This document shows positions 49,950 through 61,082 of a stretch of 64,000 bases of DNA, piece after piece. The DNA comes from Craspedostauros australis. Lineage: Eukaryota > Bacillariophyta > Bacillariophyceae > Mastogloiales > Achnanthaceae. The stretch's first letter is position 1. Each line of letters opens with the position of its first letter. Below the pieces are notes generated by a model. It was not told the DNA's origin. It made no database searches and saw only the letters and a list, made by a program, of their open reading frames with translations. The stretch is taken from contig JAMXDE010000042.1 of assembly GCA_026770025.1 (NCBI GenBank), positions 310,001 to 374,000 of the forward strand, in the 5' to 3' direction. The position numbers and the translations under genes are program-made.

Positions 49950-52259
49950 TCAACGTTCGCTGCTTGCTCCTTCCCACCCTCCATGCAACGTCTGGAATCT
50001 GAGGGGGAACTTTTCAGTCTTCATATCGGGCTGGAATGCTTTCTTCATGCGACGCTTCTGGAGCATCTTGCAAAGCCGCGAGCACGTGTGGGTCTTGAAG
50101 AAATCACGAATTCCCTCCTCACCACGGTCGGTGCGTCCATAATCTCGTTTACCGGCCTGTTCCTTTCGATGAATGACAGGGTCTGTCAGCTCGAACACAG
50201 GATGAGGCTTGCGGGATGTGTTCAAGATGCCTTGGAGATCGCAGATCAACATGCGCCGACCAGAGAGATGGTACGAAAAGCAAGAGAATGCTTGTGGGAT
50301 GTCCATCATGTCGAAGTCAGTGTCGGGGTTGGGAGGTTTCCTCCTTGATGATGAAGAACGTGAAGTACTGCCGTACATGTCCTTGAGCATAGATTTCAAC
50401 CCATCATTGTCGCTATCGCTCTCCTCTTCCTCGCTCTCGTCGCCCTCGGCGATTTGCATCATTCCCATTCCGCCAATGAGCGATTCTATTCCATAGGTAT
50501 TGCTCCTCTTGGATGGCACAGAGGCACCCCTGCCAGCGATGCTGCCGATGCCGCCGACCGAGGCGAATGGAGCGGCAACGCTTGCTCCATGGAAGACGCC
50601 GCCCTTGTTGTCGTTGAACTTCTGATACTTGAACTTCTTTACATCAAGCATGGGCTCAACGAGGTATCCAAGTCGCTCCCCTTCCTCACTTTTCTGGAGC
50701 ATGTAGACGGAGCATTCGAGGAACTCCACTCGTGCAATCGTGTCACCTGCACCATCCAGATTCTCCAACACCTTGTTGAACTTCTCTGCAATCTCTTTGG
50801 CTTTCATCTGCGTCTTGCAAAACGTTGTGTGAAAGCCCCTCGCGCCGTCCTGGCTTTCTTGATTGACCAGGAATTTGGAGTCCTTGGCCACGAGGCGTGG
50901 CCCCACGAATCTGCCATACCTATCTTTCTCTCGGAATTCCTTGACCAATCGTTCCGCGCCCTCTCCGAACCACCGTGATTCGAATGCAACGCCAGTAGCA
51001 CATGGATCATGAAACATGTCGTTGAGATGGTAAGGTTGCCATCCATTCTCTGTCCACTCCGTGCGAACGATGGTCCTCATGTTTCCGGAAAAGAAGCCGA
51101 ATGTCAGTGTCTTCCATGTCTCGGTAATCTCTGTCGCGCCTACATCACGGAGTGGCATGATCGTGTACTTGCGGTACTCTCGTTGCTTTCCGTTCGATCC
51201 ATCACCGACCTCCTCTGTGATCTGAGTCATCGTCACTGTCGTGCTGCTTGACATGGTCGCCAAGGTTGTCGCCAAGACGGAGGCTGACAACGATGCCTTC
51301 TGGAAGACAACAGGACATCCGTACTGCCCTGCTTCGTCAGTGATGCTCTTGATCACACGGAACTCATCTGATTCGGCTGTTCCAATGGCAGCGCAGCATA
51401 CGACGAGCCTCTTTCCAAATTGACTCGCAAGTCGGCCAATTCTCTCCTTTGTATGCTTGATCATGTTGAGCTCGTATCCGCCGCAGTCTCCTCGTCTGAG
51501 CTTGTCGCTAGGACGACCGTCGGAAAGGAACATGAGCGTCTTTGCGCATTTCTTGTTCTGATTGACCACCAGGAGACTCTCGGCAGTATCGATGGCTGGG
51601 ATGTAGCATCCACCAAGCGATGGCTTCGATTCGCGGAGCAGATCGACGATGTCGTTGTACAGGATCCAGTCAAATGGCCGGGCATGGATCAAGATCTCGC
51701 TGCCCTCGCGCATCGAAACGATTGAGAGGGCGTCTGTGTCCTTACGTTCGCCGCTCACAATACGATTGGCCACGACAGTGACAGCCAGTGCCAACCAAAC
51801 GACATCGGATCGCATGACCTTGGAGTCCATATCTACCTTCCTCATGGATCCACTCTGATCGATCACTGCCACAGTATGGCTCGTCCAGGCCTCCTTGGAT
51901 CGTAGCTTCCTCATGCTGCGCTTGTGTTCTGCCTCCATCACGGGAGTGATTGGAACCTTGTCGATGTCGACGCCGTATCCTTGTTCTGGCCAGACGGTTT
52001 TGACGGTCGAAACATTGCAGTCAGTGATGACGACGACACCTCCGAATGTGAACTTCCAGGAGTCATTTTCAGATAGTTCCTGGGTACCATTCTCGATGAC
52101 GTACCGGACGAGATCCAATGACACACGACGTTGCTGACTTCTCGCGTACGCGTGTGCCGAGATGACGACTTCCCGTTGCGAGAGATGGTCCTTCACCTGG
52201 ATGCTGTTGGACTCCAGGATGGCGTCAACATCGCGTTCTGTACCTTGATAGCGCGCCAT
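49950..52259 (-). CDS. vWA + alpha-kinase protein (VwkA-like)
   Basis: 769 aa from the ATG at 52257-52259; an in-frame ATG at 52448 would add 63 domain-less residues. An N-terminal 'ISAHAYARSQQRRVSLDLV' block (about 33-50) resembles a DUF4258-type fold. A von Willebrand A domain follows at about 128-320 with the metal site DQSGS (Asp134, Ser136, Ser138). The alpha-kinase part (about 430 onward) shows 'VAKDSKFLVNQES', 'EKFNKVLE' and 'YLVEPMLDVKKFKYQKFNDN'. It then has an acidic Ser-rich insert (about 610-660) and the C-lobe with 'ICDLQGIL', 'LTDPVIH' and 'FFKTHTCSRLC', which includes the His/Cys zinc ligands. Dictyostelium VwkA joins the same two modules and phosphorylates threonines, including on myosin. 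The target here is unknown. Confidence 0.85.
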   Translation of the reverse strand: MARYQGTERDVDAILESNSIQVKDHLSQREVVISAHAYARSQQRRVSLDLVRYVIENGTQELSENDSWKFTFGGVVVITDCNVSTVKTVWPEQGYGVDIDKVPITPVMEAEHKRSMRKLRSKEAWTSHTVAVIDQSGSMRKVDMDSKVMRSDVVWLALAVTVVANRIVSGERKDTDALSIVSMREGSEILIHARPFDWILYNDIVDLLRESKPSLGGCYIPAIDTAESLLVVNQNKKCAKTLMFLSDGRPSDKLRRGDCGGYELNMIKHTKERIGRLASQFGKRLVVCCAAIGTAESDEFRVIKSITDEAGQYGCPVVFQKASLSASVLATTLATMSSSTTVTMTQITEEVGDGSNGKQREYRKYTIMPLRDVGATEITETWKTLTFGFFSGNMRTIVRTEWTENGWQPYHLNDMFHDPCATGVAFESRWFGEGAERLVKEFREKDRYGRFVGPRLVAKDSKFLVNQESQDGARGFHTTFCKTQMKAKEIAEKFNKVLENLDGAGDTIARVEFLECSVYMLQKSEEGERLGYLVEPMLDVKKFKYQKFNDNKGGVFHGASVAAPFASVGGIGSIAGRGASVPSKRSNTYGIESLIGGMGMMQIAEGDESEEEESDSDNDGLKSMLKDMYGSTSRSSSSRRKPPNPDTDFDMMDIPQAFSCFSYHLSGRRMLICDLQGILNTSRKPHPVFELTDPVIHRKEQAGKRDYGRTDRGEEGIRDFFKTHTCSRLCKMLQKRRMKKAFQPDMKTEKFPLRFQTLHGGWEGASSER

Positions 52260-53056
52260 GGCTGTATTGGGTGTGGGTGTGGATACGGACGAGAACGAGA
52301 ATGGGTGTCCACAGAAGTCCGAGGCGGAGAAGTTGATCTCAATCAGGCTGGATTGATCCCATCTGTGGATTATGGTCAAGGCGTGTGGAGATGACGGCCG
52401 AGTGGCTGGGGACTTCACATCAAAACCTGGAGCCCTTTCTTTTTTCATTGTGGTACAAAGCCTCCGTGAGATGGATCTTTGTCACATCAAGATCTTGTCG
52501 GAATTCTTTCCGAGCAGGCCAGGTTGCAGTGTCAAAGATCTTGTCCCCCAAGTCGCCTCTCTCTGGTTGTTTGTCTCTACAGTCTCTCTGCTATGTGAGT
52601 GGAGCAAGTGGAGATTATTGCGATCTCAATGACTGCAACATCTGTAGATATGCGCATCTCTATCTCTCTGGATACTTCCATGCATCACAGAACTCCTTGC
52701 AAAAGGAGATACCCGTCAACAACGGAGGCTTCGGTGATGTCAACCAAAAAAGAAACGATTGAGCTGGCCTTCATCTTTGACTCTCTCTCTCTTTCTATTA
52801 GTCGAGTGGCATGACAATACATCTGACCTCCAGATGCATGGGATGGTCGGAAACGCCCATGATCCAATAGTCCAGAGAAACGGAATGCTCAAAGACAGCA
52901 GCGGATGCAGAGGAGGAATCGTCGGTGCTGCTTTGGGTGCTTCGTTTGATTGTGGTTTCCGTTGCTGTCGTCGTCATCGTCATGGTCAAAAACCATCAAC
53001 AGATCGGACGATGTTGTCAGAAGTTCGGCGTCAATTTCTCCAAAAAGGTAAGTCAC
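52260..53056. other. Intergenic, no gene recognised
   Basis: The upstream region of the vWA-kinase gene. Short frames are present but without domains. TTTTTGG next to the tRNA is its expected terminator. Confidence 0.45.
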
Positions 53057-53137
53057 GACGCAGGCAGGACTCGAACCTACGCGGGAAAATCCCAATCGAT
53101 TTCTAGTCGATCGCCTTAACCGCTCGGCCACTGCGTC
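53057..53137 (-). tRNA. tRNA-Ser(AGA), copy 2
   Basis: Its 81 bp are identical to copy 1 at 42311-42391, including the AGA anticodon and the long variable arm. The ~25 bp downstream ('GTGACTTACCTTTTTGG' on -) also match, with two or three differences. The upstream flanks do not match beyond a few bases. Confidence 0.96.
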
Positions 53138-54258
53138 GTTGCGGATTGGTCAAAATTTATTAATTCAATAACCCACACTCCAAAAATCGGCTGGAATTGG
53201 CTGCAGATATTGGATCCATTTTTACAGATCTCAGACTTGAATCTGTAGACACTCAATCAAATATCTCTTTGAATTACGTAAACTAAAGAGCCAGGGATAT
53301 TCAGGAAAGTAATAACATTGTCTTGTTGTTACTACTATCTTTGTCGATCTTGATGTGTTTATTGACCCCCTTGGTGCGGTTTTGCCTTCGGACGACGGAC
53401 GGATCGGATATTGTTTGGCGATGTTTGGATACACGTAGAATTCTACAGGAGTCGGTAGGATCTGGCCTCCTTTTTCGAGAAATTCGACTCTCCATCTTTG
53501 AAGTCTCCGGACTTAGCGGTCTTTGGCTCAATCTGTACAATAGATATCATTTAAGAATATTCTCTCTGAGGCGGTCACGACCATATGGTATATATCGTGT
53601 TTGAGTGCGATGGTATGGAGGTATGCTTGCGTTTAGTGCTCCCAGGGAGGTGGGAATGATATTTGACCACTTGGATCCCCGATTTCGGTGGCAAGTTTGG
53701 AGAAATCAGGTTCCCATGCCTGCGTCATCGTGACGTCAGCGATGGCTGGAACACTTCTTTGGACCAAACAGAACAAGAAAGCACACCAAGAACGTTCGTG
53801 AATGATGGGGGTGCTTGACAGATCACACCAGTGCTCACCGAGCAAGAGAGCAACAGCCACCAAACTTCAGGATGGTATATATAAATTCCTTATGAAGCTA
53901 CAAGGGCAAGATGAGTGCAGGAACAAGCACACGAGCTATGTCCGGAGAGTTTGACTACGGTTGATGCTGTTGTTGGCCTGTTTTTGTTCGGGACTTACGT
54001 AGCAAGTGTACCACGATCTACAGAGCTATTCTTGTGACCAATTGTAGCCAACTGTCGCCAAAAACGTTGGCTACAGCTGTTTGTTGTAGACAATAGTAGA
54101 CATCCCGTACTTATCAAACAATCACAACACACGACCACAGTCACAATCATAATCACAAGTGAACATCTCCCAATCAATCAATCAATCAACCAACCATCTC
54201 CCTTTTCTATTCTACTCGTCCAACAACACTCACATTCACCAGAGTATCAATGCTGTCT
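53138..54258. other. Intergenic with a perfect hairpin
   Basis: A 10-bp perfect inverted repeat (TGTAGCCAAC ... GTTGGCTACA) lies at 54043-54075 around a 13-nt loop. 'TATATATAAAT' at about 53876 is a possible TATA box without an evident gene. Nothing else is recognised. Confidence 0.5.
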
Positions 54259-55728
54259 TCAAGAGACGTTCGAATTACCCGACGAGCAGAGTACTCCAAG
54301 GCCATCCAGGATCTCATCAATCATCGATGTGCCTTTCTTTTCCACAGAGCACGCAGAAGGATCATCAACTCGGATGAGCCCATCCTCTCTCTTGTCATCC
54401 CACGCCTGTTTCAACGTCTCACTGCCCTGCAGCAGAAGATGGAAAGTCTCGCTCGTGGGATCCATTGTACCCATTAGGCCCAGTGCATGCATTGTACCCC
54501 AATGTTTGCTTGTTCTCATCAGCATCTCTAAAAACAGGGCCAGTGGTCGTGACCATGTTGAAAGGGAGCACAGCGTTGCTCTCACCTTGTTGCGATGATT
54601 TCGCCGCAAGATACGTTCAACAAGTGCATTGTACAAATTGACATGTTCTTCAGGCGGATGTGGATAAATGTAGAGATAGGTGAGGTGGGTAGTCTCTTCC
54701 AAGGCGTGCTCAAGTGCTTCCATTTGTGCCGAGAAGATCTCGGGCGGAACTTCAAACATGCAAGGATTCCCATAGTGATGGTATGCCAGAGATGACAAGC
54801 TCTTGTTTGCCAGGAGCGATATCAATGTGTCGAACCGCGTATCCTGCTCTTGTCGTGATAACCTGTGCCACATATCAGAAACCCTGAGTTTCTTCAGGTG
54901 TGATGCATCTGAAAGGAGTTTGATGACCTGGTCGATTTTTTGTTGTGTGTAGGTTCGTCGGGCGCCGTGGAGCCAAAACCAATCGATGTCGAGCTTGTTG
55001 ATGCGCTTGTTTGACTGGAATAGCTTCGCCAAGCTATCGAAAGTGACACGGGTGTCCAACAAGGATACTTCGGTGACGCTGCAATTGTTTGGAGACAGCC
55101 ATCTCCACAAATCAGCGCCCCCATTGGCAAGCTTACAGGTTCCAAACACAACGTATTTGGAGTTTTGGGAGATGTTGAACATGAGCTTGTCACAATCAAC
55201 AAGATCACATGAATCCAAATCCACACGGTGTGTCACAAGAGGGATATCGTGGAGCTGTTTCATCTTCACGAAGCATTGAGGCAAGCAGATGCCTTCGTCG
55301 CATGAAGCTTTGAGTGGATGTTCGGCAGCCAATCGAAATACGAAGCGAATTGCTTGCTTGACTTCTTCTCCGATTTGGCCATGACGACCGAATTCCAGAT
55401 ACAGGGATCGAATGCGCATCAACCCGCAGCCCCTGCGAAACGAACCGCTCAGTAGAACGCGAGGTGATAAAGCAATGTGCTTGTGCCACCGAGTCATCGA
55501 TTCCAAGTCAGCAAAGGTGAATCCTGCTTCGATGGCCATGTCCCAGTGTTCCATCCGCTTGGGTGTGACACTGTAGCAGTGGATCTGTTGTCTTGGATGA
55601 CTCTGCACATTGAACATGGTCTTCGGGATCCACCATTTTCGATGGAGTTGTTTCCAGAAAGTCTTGAAGTCTGGATCATGATCGGTGTTGGCATTGGTGT
55701 TGGCGACAGCATCCATGTTGCGGTTCAT
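54259..55728 (-). CDS. Leucine-rich-repeat-like protein, tandem unit A
   Basis: 489 aa from the ATG at 55726-55728, the position whose start is conserved in unit B; an upstream in-frame ATG at 55791 is not shared. The N-terminal third is a conserved block ('DPDFKTFWKQLHRK', 'KRMEHWDMAIEAGFTFADLE'). From about 170 the chain has irregular repeats of the ribonuclease-inhibitor type ('VDLDSCDLVDCDKLMF', 'EVSLLDTRVTFDSLAKLF', 'INKLDIDW', 'LKKLRVSDMW'). A helical C-terminal region follows. LRR proteins of this sort usually bind other proteins; no enzyme motif is seen. It is one of three paralogues in tandem and is fully open. Confidence 0.7.
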   Translation of the reverse strand: MNRNMDAVANTNANTDHDPDFKTFWKQLHRKWWIPKTMFNVQSHPRQQIHCYSVTPKRMEHWDMAIEAGFTFADLESMTRWHKHIALSPRVLLSGSFRRGCGLMRIRSLYLEFGRHGQIGEEVKQAIRFVFRLAAEHPLKASCDEGICLPQCFVKMKQLHDIPLVTHRVDLDSCDLVDCDKLMFNISQNSKYVVFGTCKLANGGADLWRWLSPNNCSVTEVSLLDTRVTFDSLAKLFQSNKRINKLDIDWFWLHGARRTYTQQKIDQVIKLLSDASHLKKLRVSDMWHRLSRQEQDTRFDTLISLLANKSLSSLAYHHYGNPCMFEVPPEIFSAQMEALEHALEETTHLTYLYIYPHPPEEHVNLYNALVERILRRNHRNKVRATLCSLSTWSRPLALFLEMLMRTSKHWGTMHALGLMGTMDPTSETFHLLLQGSETLKQAWDDKREDGLIRVDDPSACSVEKKGTSMIDEILDGLGVLCSSGNSNVS

Positions 55729-56690
55729 CCTTTTCTTGTCGTTGCTGTCGTTGCTGGTTATTACTGATGATTGTTGCTGCTGGTGATACAATCATGCGAG
55801 TAGAGCTGATAGAGCAGGCATAGTATGTGGTTCCAAATCAGTTGCGCTTGGATGGCGATTATGAGCTCATCTGCTCGGGTTTGCTGTCCTCCATTTCATG
55901 ATCCTGTGCATTGATCATGAAGCAACGTGTCGTCAACCAACACGCCTTCATGGGCTTGTGCAGTTCCACCAACGCGTATGGTGTGGTATGGTTTGATAGT
56001 ACGACCGTGGACAGGTACATCATGATCCGAAGCTGGCTAGCTTGCTCGCACGATACGACCTTCGATGATGCCCAACTTGGCCACGCTGTGCAGTTGCGCC
56101 TCTTCATGTGATACCATTGTTTGTGCAATATGAGTAGGCACATCCCTCTGTGATGGTCTTGGGGGAGTCAACCACGATACTACTCCTATCAATACAGTCC
56201 TTCGGCAGTTGGATGTGATCGAACGACTCCGATGGGCAGATCCACGATGTGGAGAATCCATCACGATGACTTCTTCTGTGGACATCGGAGGCGTTTCTCG
56301 TGTTTTGTGGAGAGGATGGTGATGATGACGATGGTGACGCCACTCGTGTTTCAATCGACATCAAACGTATCCAGGACTCATCTCGCCTCACTCAATCATT
56401 GCGAACTCTGTGGCGATGACGACAGCCATGGTGGTTCTGCAGACATCGCTGCAGACTACTGATGCAGATCATCACGACCGCAACGGTCACATGATGATCG
56501 CCGTTACCATCAAGTATCTACTATATTCACAGAGTACGATACCAACACACACATTCTCTCTGCTTCTAGAGAGACTTCGAACAATGCCAGCTTTTTGATT
56601 TGGTTCCTCACTCATTGATCGCCCAACCACAGAGACAGCCGCGATCAGAAGAATCACAGCAACGGCAGCAATGGCAGCAATGTCACCAAC
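55729..56690. other. Unit A spacer with nearly invariant block
   Basis: Divergent spacer between the LRR-like and FAD genes. The stretch 56029-56390 is almost identical to 60327-60688 in unit B (two or three differences seen by eye). Several frames are open on -, including 56037-56354 and 56104-56391, so a small gene is possible but undecided. Confidence 0.45.
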
Positions 56691-56693
56691 GAC

Positions 56694-58357
56694 GTGGTTG
56701 ATGCATCAAAAGAGGATGGTTGGTGCCATCTGTATCGCGTGCATGGTGGTGGCAACGCACTCACAGTCATCATCATCCCCGTCATCCTCACTCCAACGCA
56801 GAAGCGAAGCAGCATCAGCAGCAACGGGAATGAGAATGAGAATCGCCAACCAATACAGAAGATCGCAGTCATCGGTGGTGGCATCGCCGGTCTCTCCTTG
56901 GCGCATGCCTTCGACAACAACAACGGCAACGATGCACACAACATTGATGTGACATGCTTCGATGCGAGACCAGAATTGGACGTCGTCGCAGGTGCGGGTG
57001 CGCAGCTCAACGGCGGCATGGCGGTCTCTCCGTCCCTGCAGCGTGCGGTGGCTGATGCCACGGTGCCGTTGACGACCGTGCGATCCAAGACCACCAACTG
57101 GATCTCATCCAACGAAGAGGTCCAGCTGCTGCACTTCAATCTCAGACAGATGATCATGGATGTGGAGTGACACCACGACGAAGGCGCTGATCCAGGAGGA
57201 CGGCGAAGTCATGGCGTGCCATGCTCCATCATGCGAGGAGTGTTACAAGAGGTGCTGCTTGAGGAGCTGAAGGCGACGCCCGTGCATCTCGGCAAGCAGG
57301 TGGCGAATGTGGAATATGAAAAGACGGAGGCGCGAGATGCCATTCATCTTGCGTTTGGAGATAGAACGAGAGAAAGGTTGTACTGGTACGATATGGTGGT
57401 GGGCTGCGATGGTGTCAACAACGTCGTCAAACATCACAAATGGCGATGCGCGGTCGCCATCAGACAATCAACGCAATTCGCCAGCTGTGAACTCTGGCAT
57501 CCACCTCCGGTACGCCATCCAGGATGTCGCCAAAGAGGACAGCGATAGTAGCAGCGGCAGCACCAGCGACGACGGAACGAACACAATGGCACAAGATTCC
57601 GTCCTGCAGCAACATTTTGGCAATGGCGTCTACTGCCTCACTGACAACTACGGTAACGGTATCAAGCGTGACACTATCAGAGGCTGCTTCATCATCTTCC
57701 GCAACGCCTTTCCCTTCTCCAAGCCCGCCGTCAGTAAGGATGATGAGAACGTCGCTTGAAAGGCATCATCCGAGGCCGAGCGTATCCAACAACAGATGTG
57801 ACGGCAGATCGACGATGCCAAGATCGCCACGCACACCACAAGGCCCATTATCGATCGACTCATGGACAAGGGCGATCGTTTCTTCGAGTTGGGGATCTAC
57901 TTCCACAATCCCTTTGCGCGATGTACGAAGTCGATGATGGCCACCAACGGCAACGGCAACCGCAACTGCAACCGCAATGGAAGCACCAGCGCAGACAAGG
58001 TCGCGGTCCTGACTGTCTGTGGTGATGCGGCGCACGCCATGCAAGACGTCTACTGTCTGGCCAACGTCATTCAGCAGTATACCATGCAGTACAATGAACA
58101 AGCCAATGGCAGGAACAGCCTCGAAGACATCCTGCAGATAGAATACAAGGACAAGCGATGGTCCACCACCACGGGCATCACGGCCAAGGCTGATTGGTCT
58201 GCTGGGATACCTGGAGGTCTCGTCGGGACCGTTGGCCAAGTTCCGGGAAGTGTCCTTCTTCATCATGGACAAGATGGGGGTTGCAAAGAAGACCGTTCTG
58301 GGTACTGCCGTTCCGAGGATACGAGAATGTGTGGAGCAGTGTGAAATCGCGATGTAG
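56694..58357 (+). pseudogene. FAD-dependent monooxygenase pseudogene, unit A
   Basis: Clear pieces of a class A flavin monooxygenase remain: the Rossmann 'KIAVIGGGIAGLSLAHAF', 'ELDVVAGAGAQLNGGMAV', 'LRQMIMDV', 'WYDMVVGCDGVNNVVK', 'IFRNAFPFSK' and 'CGDAAHAMQ', the FAD-contacting G-D motif. The gene is broken: a TGA after 'IMDVE' (57168-57170), a one-base frameshift near 57430, TGA where unit B keeps TGG ('VAWKASS', about 57757), a TGA soon after at 57799-57801, and a TAG near the end (58355-58357). Such enzymes hydroxylate or epoxidise small aromatics, quinones or isoprenoids. A product from this copy is unlikely. Confidence 0.85.
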
Positions 58358-58553
58358 TGCAGATAGGTTTTGCGGCCGGTTTTCACTTGGTGTTGATGGA
58401 CCAGCCATACTCATACGATCTAGACATTCCATACTTCTCACCAACCACAGCACGCAATCACAATCACCCAACCATCTCCCTTGTTCCATCCCACTCGTAC
58501 AACAACACACATACACATTCACCAGAGTATCAATACTGTCTTCATGAGACGTT

Positions 58554-59999
58554 CTAATTACTCGACGAGCAAAGTACTCCAAGCCAATCCAGGATCTTAT
58601 CAATCGTCGATGTGCCTTTCTTTTCCACACAGCAAGCAGAATCATCATCAACTCGGATGAGCCGATCCGCTCTCTTGTCATGCCACGCTTGTTTCAATGT
58701 CTCACTGCTCTGCAGCAGAATGTCAAAAGTCTCGCTCGTGGGATCCATTGTACCCATTAGGCCCAGTGCATGCATTGTACCCCAATGTTTGCTTGTCCTA
58801 ATCAGCATTTCCCCAAACAGGGCCAGTGGCCGCGAACATGTTGGAAGGGAACACAGCGTTGCTCTCACCTTGTTGCGATGATTTGGCCGCAAGATACGTT
58901 CAACAAGTGCATCGTACAAATGGACATGTTCGTCAGGCGGGCATGGACAAATGTCGAGATAGGTGAGTTGGGTAGTCTGCTCCAAGGCTTGCTGAAGTGT
59001 TTCCATTTGTGCCGAGAGCGTCTCAGGCGGAACTTCGAACATGCTGGGAGCACCAAAGGCATGGTATGTGAGACATGACAAGCTCTTGTTTGCCAGGAGC
59101 GATATCAATGTGTCGAACCGCGTATCCTGCTCTTGTCGCGATAACCTGTTCCAAATACCGGTAACCCTGAGCATCTTCAGGTGTGATGCATCTGAAAGGT
59201 GTTGGATAATCTGGTCGATTTCTTGTTGTGAACAGATTCGCCGAGTGCTGTGGACCCGGCCGAAATCGATGTTGAGCTTGTTGATGCGCTTGTTTGACTG
59301 GAGTAGCTCTACCAAGCTATCGAAAGTGACACGGGTGTTCACAAAGGATACTTCGGTGATGCTGCAATTGTTTGGAGACAGCCATCTCCACAAATCAGCG
59401 CCCCCATTGGCAAGCTTACAGGTTCCAAACACAACGTATTTGGAGTTTTGGGAGATGTTGAACATGAGCTTGTCACAATCAACAAGATCACATGAATCCA
59501 AATCCACACGATGTGTCACAAGAGGGACATCGTGGAGCTGCTTCATCTCCACGAAGCATTGAGGTATGCGGATGCCTTCGTCGAATGAGGATTTGGGTGG
59601 GTGTTTGGCAGCCAATCGAAGTACGAAGCGAATCGCTTGCTTGTCTTCTTCTCTGAATTGGTCATTGCTGCGAAATTCCAGATTCAGGGTTCCAATACAC
59701 ATCCACCCACAGCCGCTGTAACACCTATTGCTCAGTAGAACATGAGGTGATAAAGCGATGTGCTTGTGCCGCCGCTTCATCGATTCCAAATCAGCAAAGG
59801 TGAATCCTGCTTCGATGGCCATGCCCCAGTGTTCCATCCGCTTGGGTGTGACACTGTAGCATTCAACCTGCTGTCTTGGATGACTCTGCACATGGAACAC
59901 GGTCTTCGGTGACAACTTTTTTCGATGGAGTTGTTTCCAGAAAGTCTTGAAGTCTGGATCATGATGGCTGTTGGTATTGGTGTTGGTGGCATCGTTCAT
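58554..59999 (-). CDS. Leucine-rich-repeat-like protein, tandem unit B
   Basis: 481 aa, fully open, colinear with unit A. The N-terminal block is kept ('DPDFKTFWKQLHRK'), as are the LRR-like segments ('EVSFVNTRVTFDSLVELL', 'INKLNIDF', 'LKMLRVTGIW') and the C-terminal 'LGLMGTMDPTSETF'. Differences from unit A are mostly substitutions. The DNA of the middle third is nearly identical to unit A over stretches of about 150 bp, while flanking parts differ more. Function unknown; protein binding is the family-level expectation. Confidence 0.7.
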   Translation of the reverse strand: MNDATNTNTNSHHDPDFKTFWKQLHRKKLSPKTVFHVQSHPRQQVECYSVTPKRMEHWGMAIEAGFTFADLESMKRRHKHIALSPHVLLSNRCYSGCGWMCIGTLNLEFRSNDQFREEDKQAIRFVLRLAAKHPPKSSFDEGIRIPQCFVEMKQLHDVPLVTHRVDLDSCDLVDCDKLMFNISQNSKYVVFGTCKLANGGADLWRWLSPNNCSITEVSFVNTRVTFDSLVELLQSNKRINKLNIDFGRVHSTRRICSQQEIDQIIQHLSDASHLKMLRVTGIWNRLSRQEQDTRFDTLISLLANKSLSCLTYHAFGAPSMFEVPPETLSAQMETLQQALEQTTQLTYLDICPCPPDEHVHLYDALVERILRPNHRNKVRATLCSLPTCSRPLALFGEMLIRTSKHWGTMHALGLMGTMDPTSETFDILLQSSETLKQAWHDKRADRLIRVDDDSACCVEKKGTSTIDKILDWLGVLCSSSN

Positions 60000-61082
60000 C
60001 CTTTTCTTGTCGTTGCTGTTGTTACTGCTGGTGATTGTTGCTGTAGGTGGTCGTCCCTGTTGAGGAGTAAAGCAGGTAGAGCTGATAGAGCAGGCATAGT
60101 ATGTGGTCCCAAATCAGTTGCGCTTGGATGGCGGTTGTGAGCTCATCTGGTCGGGTTTGCTGTCCTCCATTTCATGATCCTGTGCATTGATCATGAAGCA
60201 ACGTGTCGTCAGTCAACACACCTTCATGGACTTGCGCAGTTCCACCACGGTGTGTGGCATGGCATGGTATGCTGTGGTGTAGTGTGGTGCGGCATGGTAC
60301 GACTGTGGACAGGTACATCACAACCCGAAGCTGGCTAGCTTGCTCGCACGATACGACCTTCGATGATGCCCAACTTGGCCACGCTGTGCAGTTGCGCCTC
60401 TTCATGTGATACCATTGTTTGTGTAATATGAGTAGGCACATCCCTCTGTGATGGTCTTGGGGGAGTCAACCACGATACTACTCCGATCAATACAGTCCTT
60501 CGGCAGTTGGATGTGATCGAACGACTCCGATGGGCAGATCCACGATGTGGAGAATCCATCACGATGACTTCTTCTGTGGACATCGGAGGCGTTTCTCGTG
60601 TTTTGTGGAGAGGATGGTGATGATGACGATGGTGACGCCACTCGTGTTTCAATCGACATCAAACGTATCCAGGACTCATCTCGCCTCACCCGATCAGCAC
60701 GACCAATAATCAGGAGTGAATGAATCAACAACGAGTCCCGTGACCAACAACGAGCGTGTGAGAAACGATCCATTTCGTGATGGCGACGACGATGGCCATG
60801 GTGGTGGTGCAGACATCGCCACAGAATACTGATGCAGATCGTCACAACCGCGATGCTCACATGATGATCACCGTTGCCATCAAGTATCTCTTCAAGGAGC
60901 ACACAAATACTCTCTCTCTCGTTTCTCTCTGCTTCTTGAGAGCGACTTCGAACAATGCCGGCTGGTTGACTTGGTTCCTCACTCATTGATCGCCCAACCA
61001 CAGAGGCAGCCGCAACCAGAAGGATCACAGCAATGGCATTGTTGATTCAACAAAAGAGGATGATTGGTGCCATCTACATTGC
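60000..61082. other. Unit B spacer with nearly invariant block
   Basis: The counterpart of 55729-56690. The block 60327-60688 is nearly identical to unit A, whereas 60200-60310 and 60690-60770 differ by many changes and indels. A frame at 60402-61028 (-) stays open but has no recognised domain. Confidence 0.45.
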
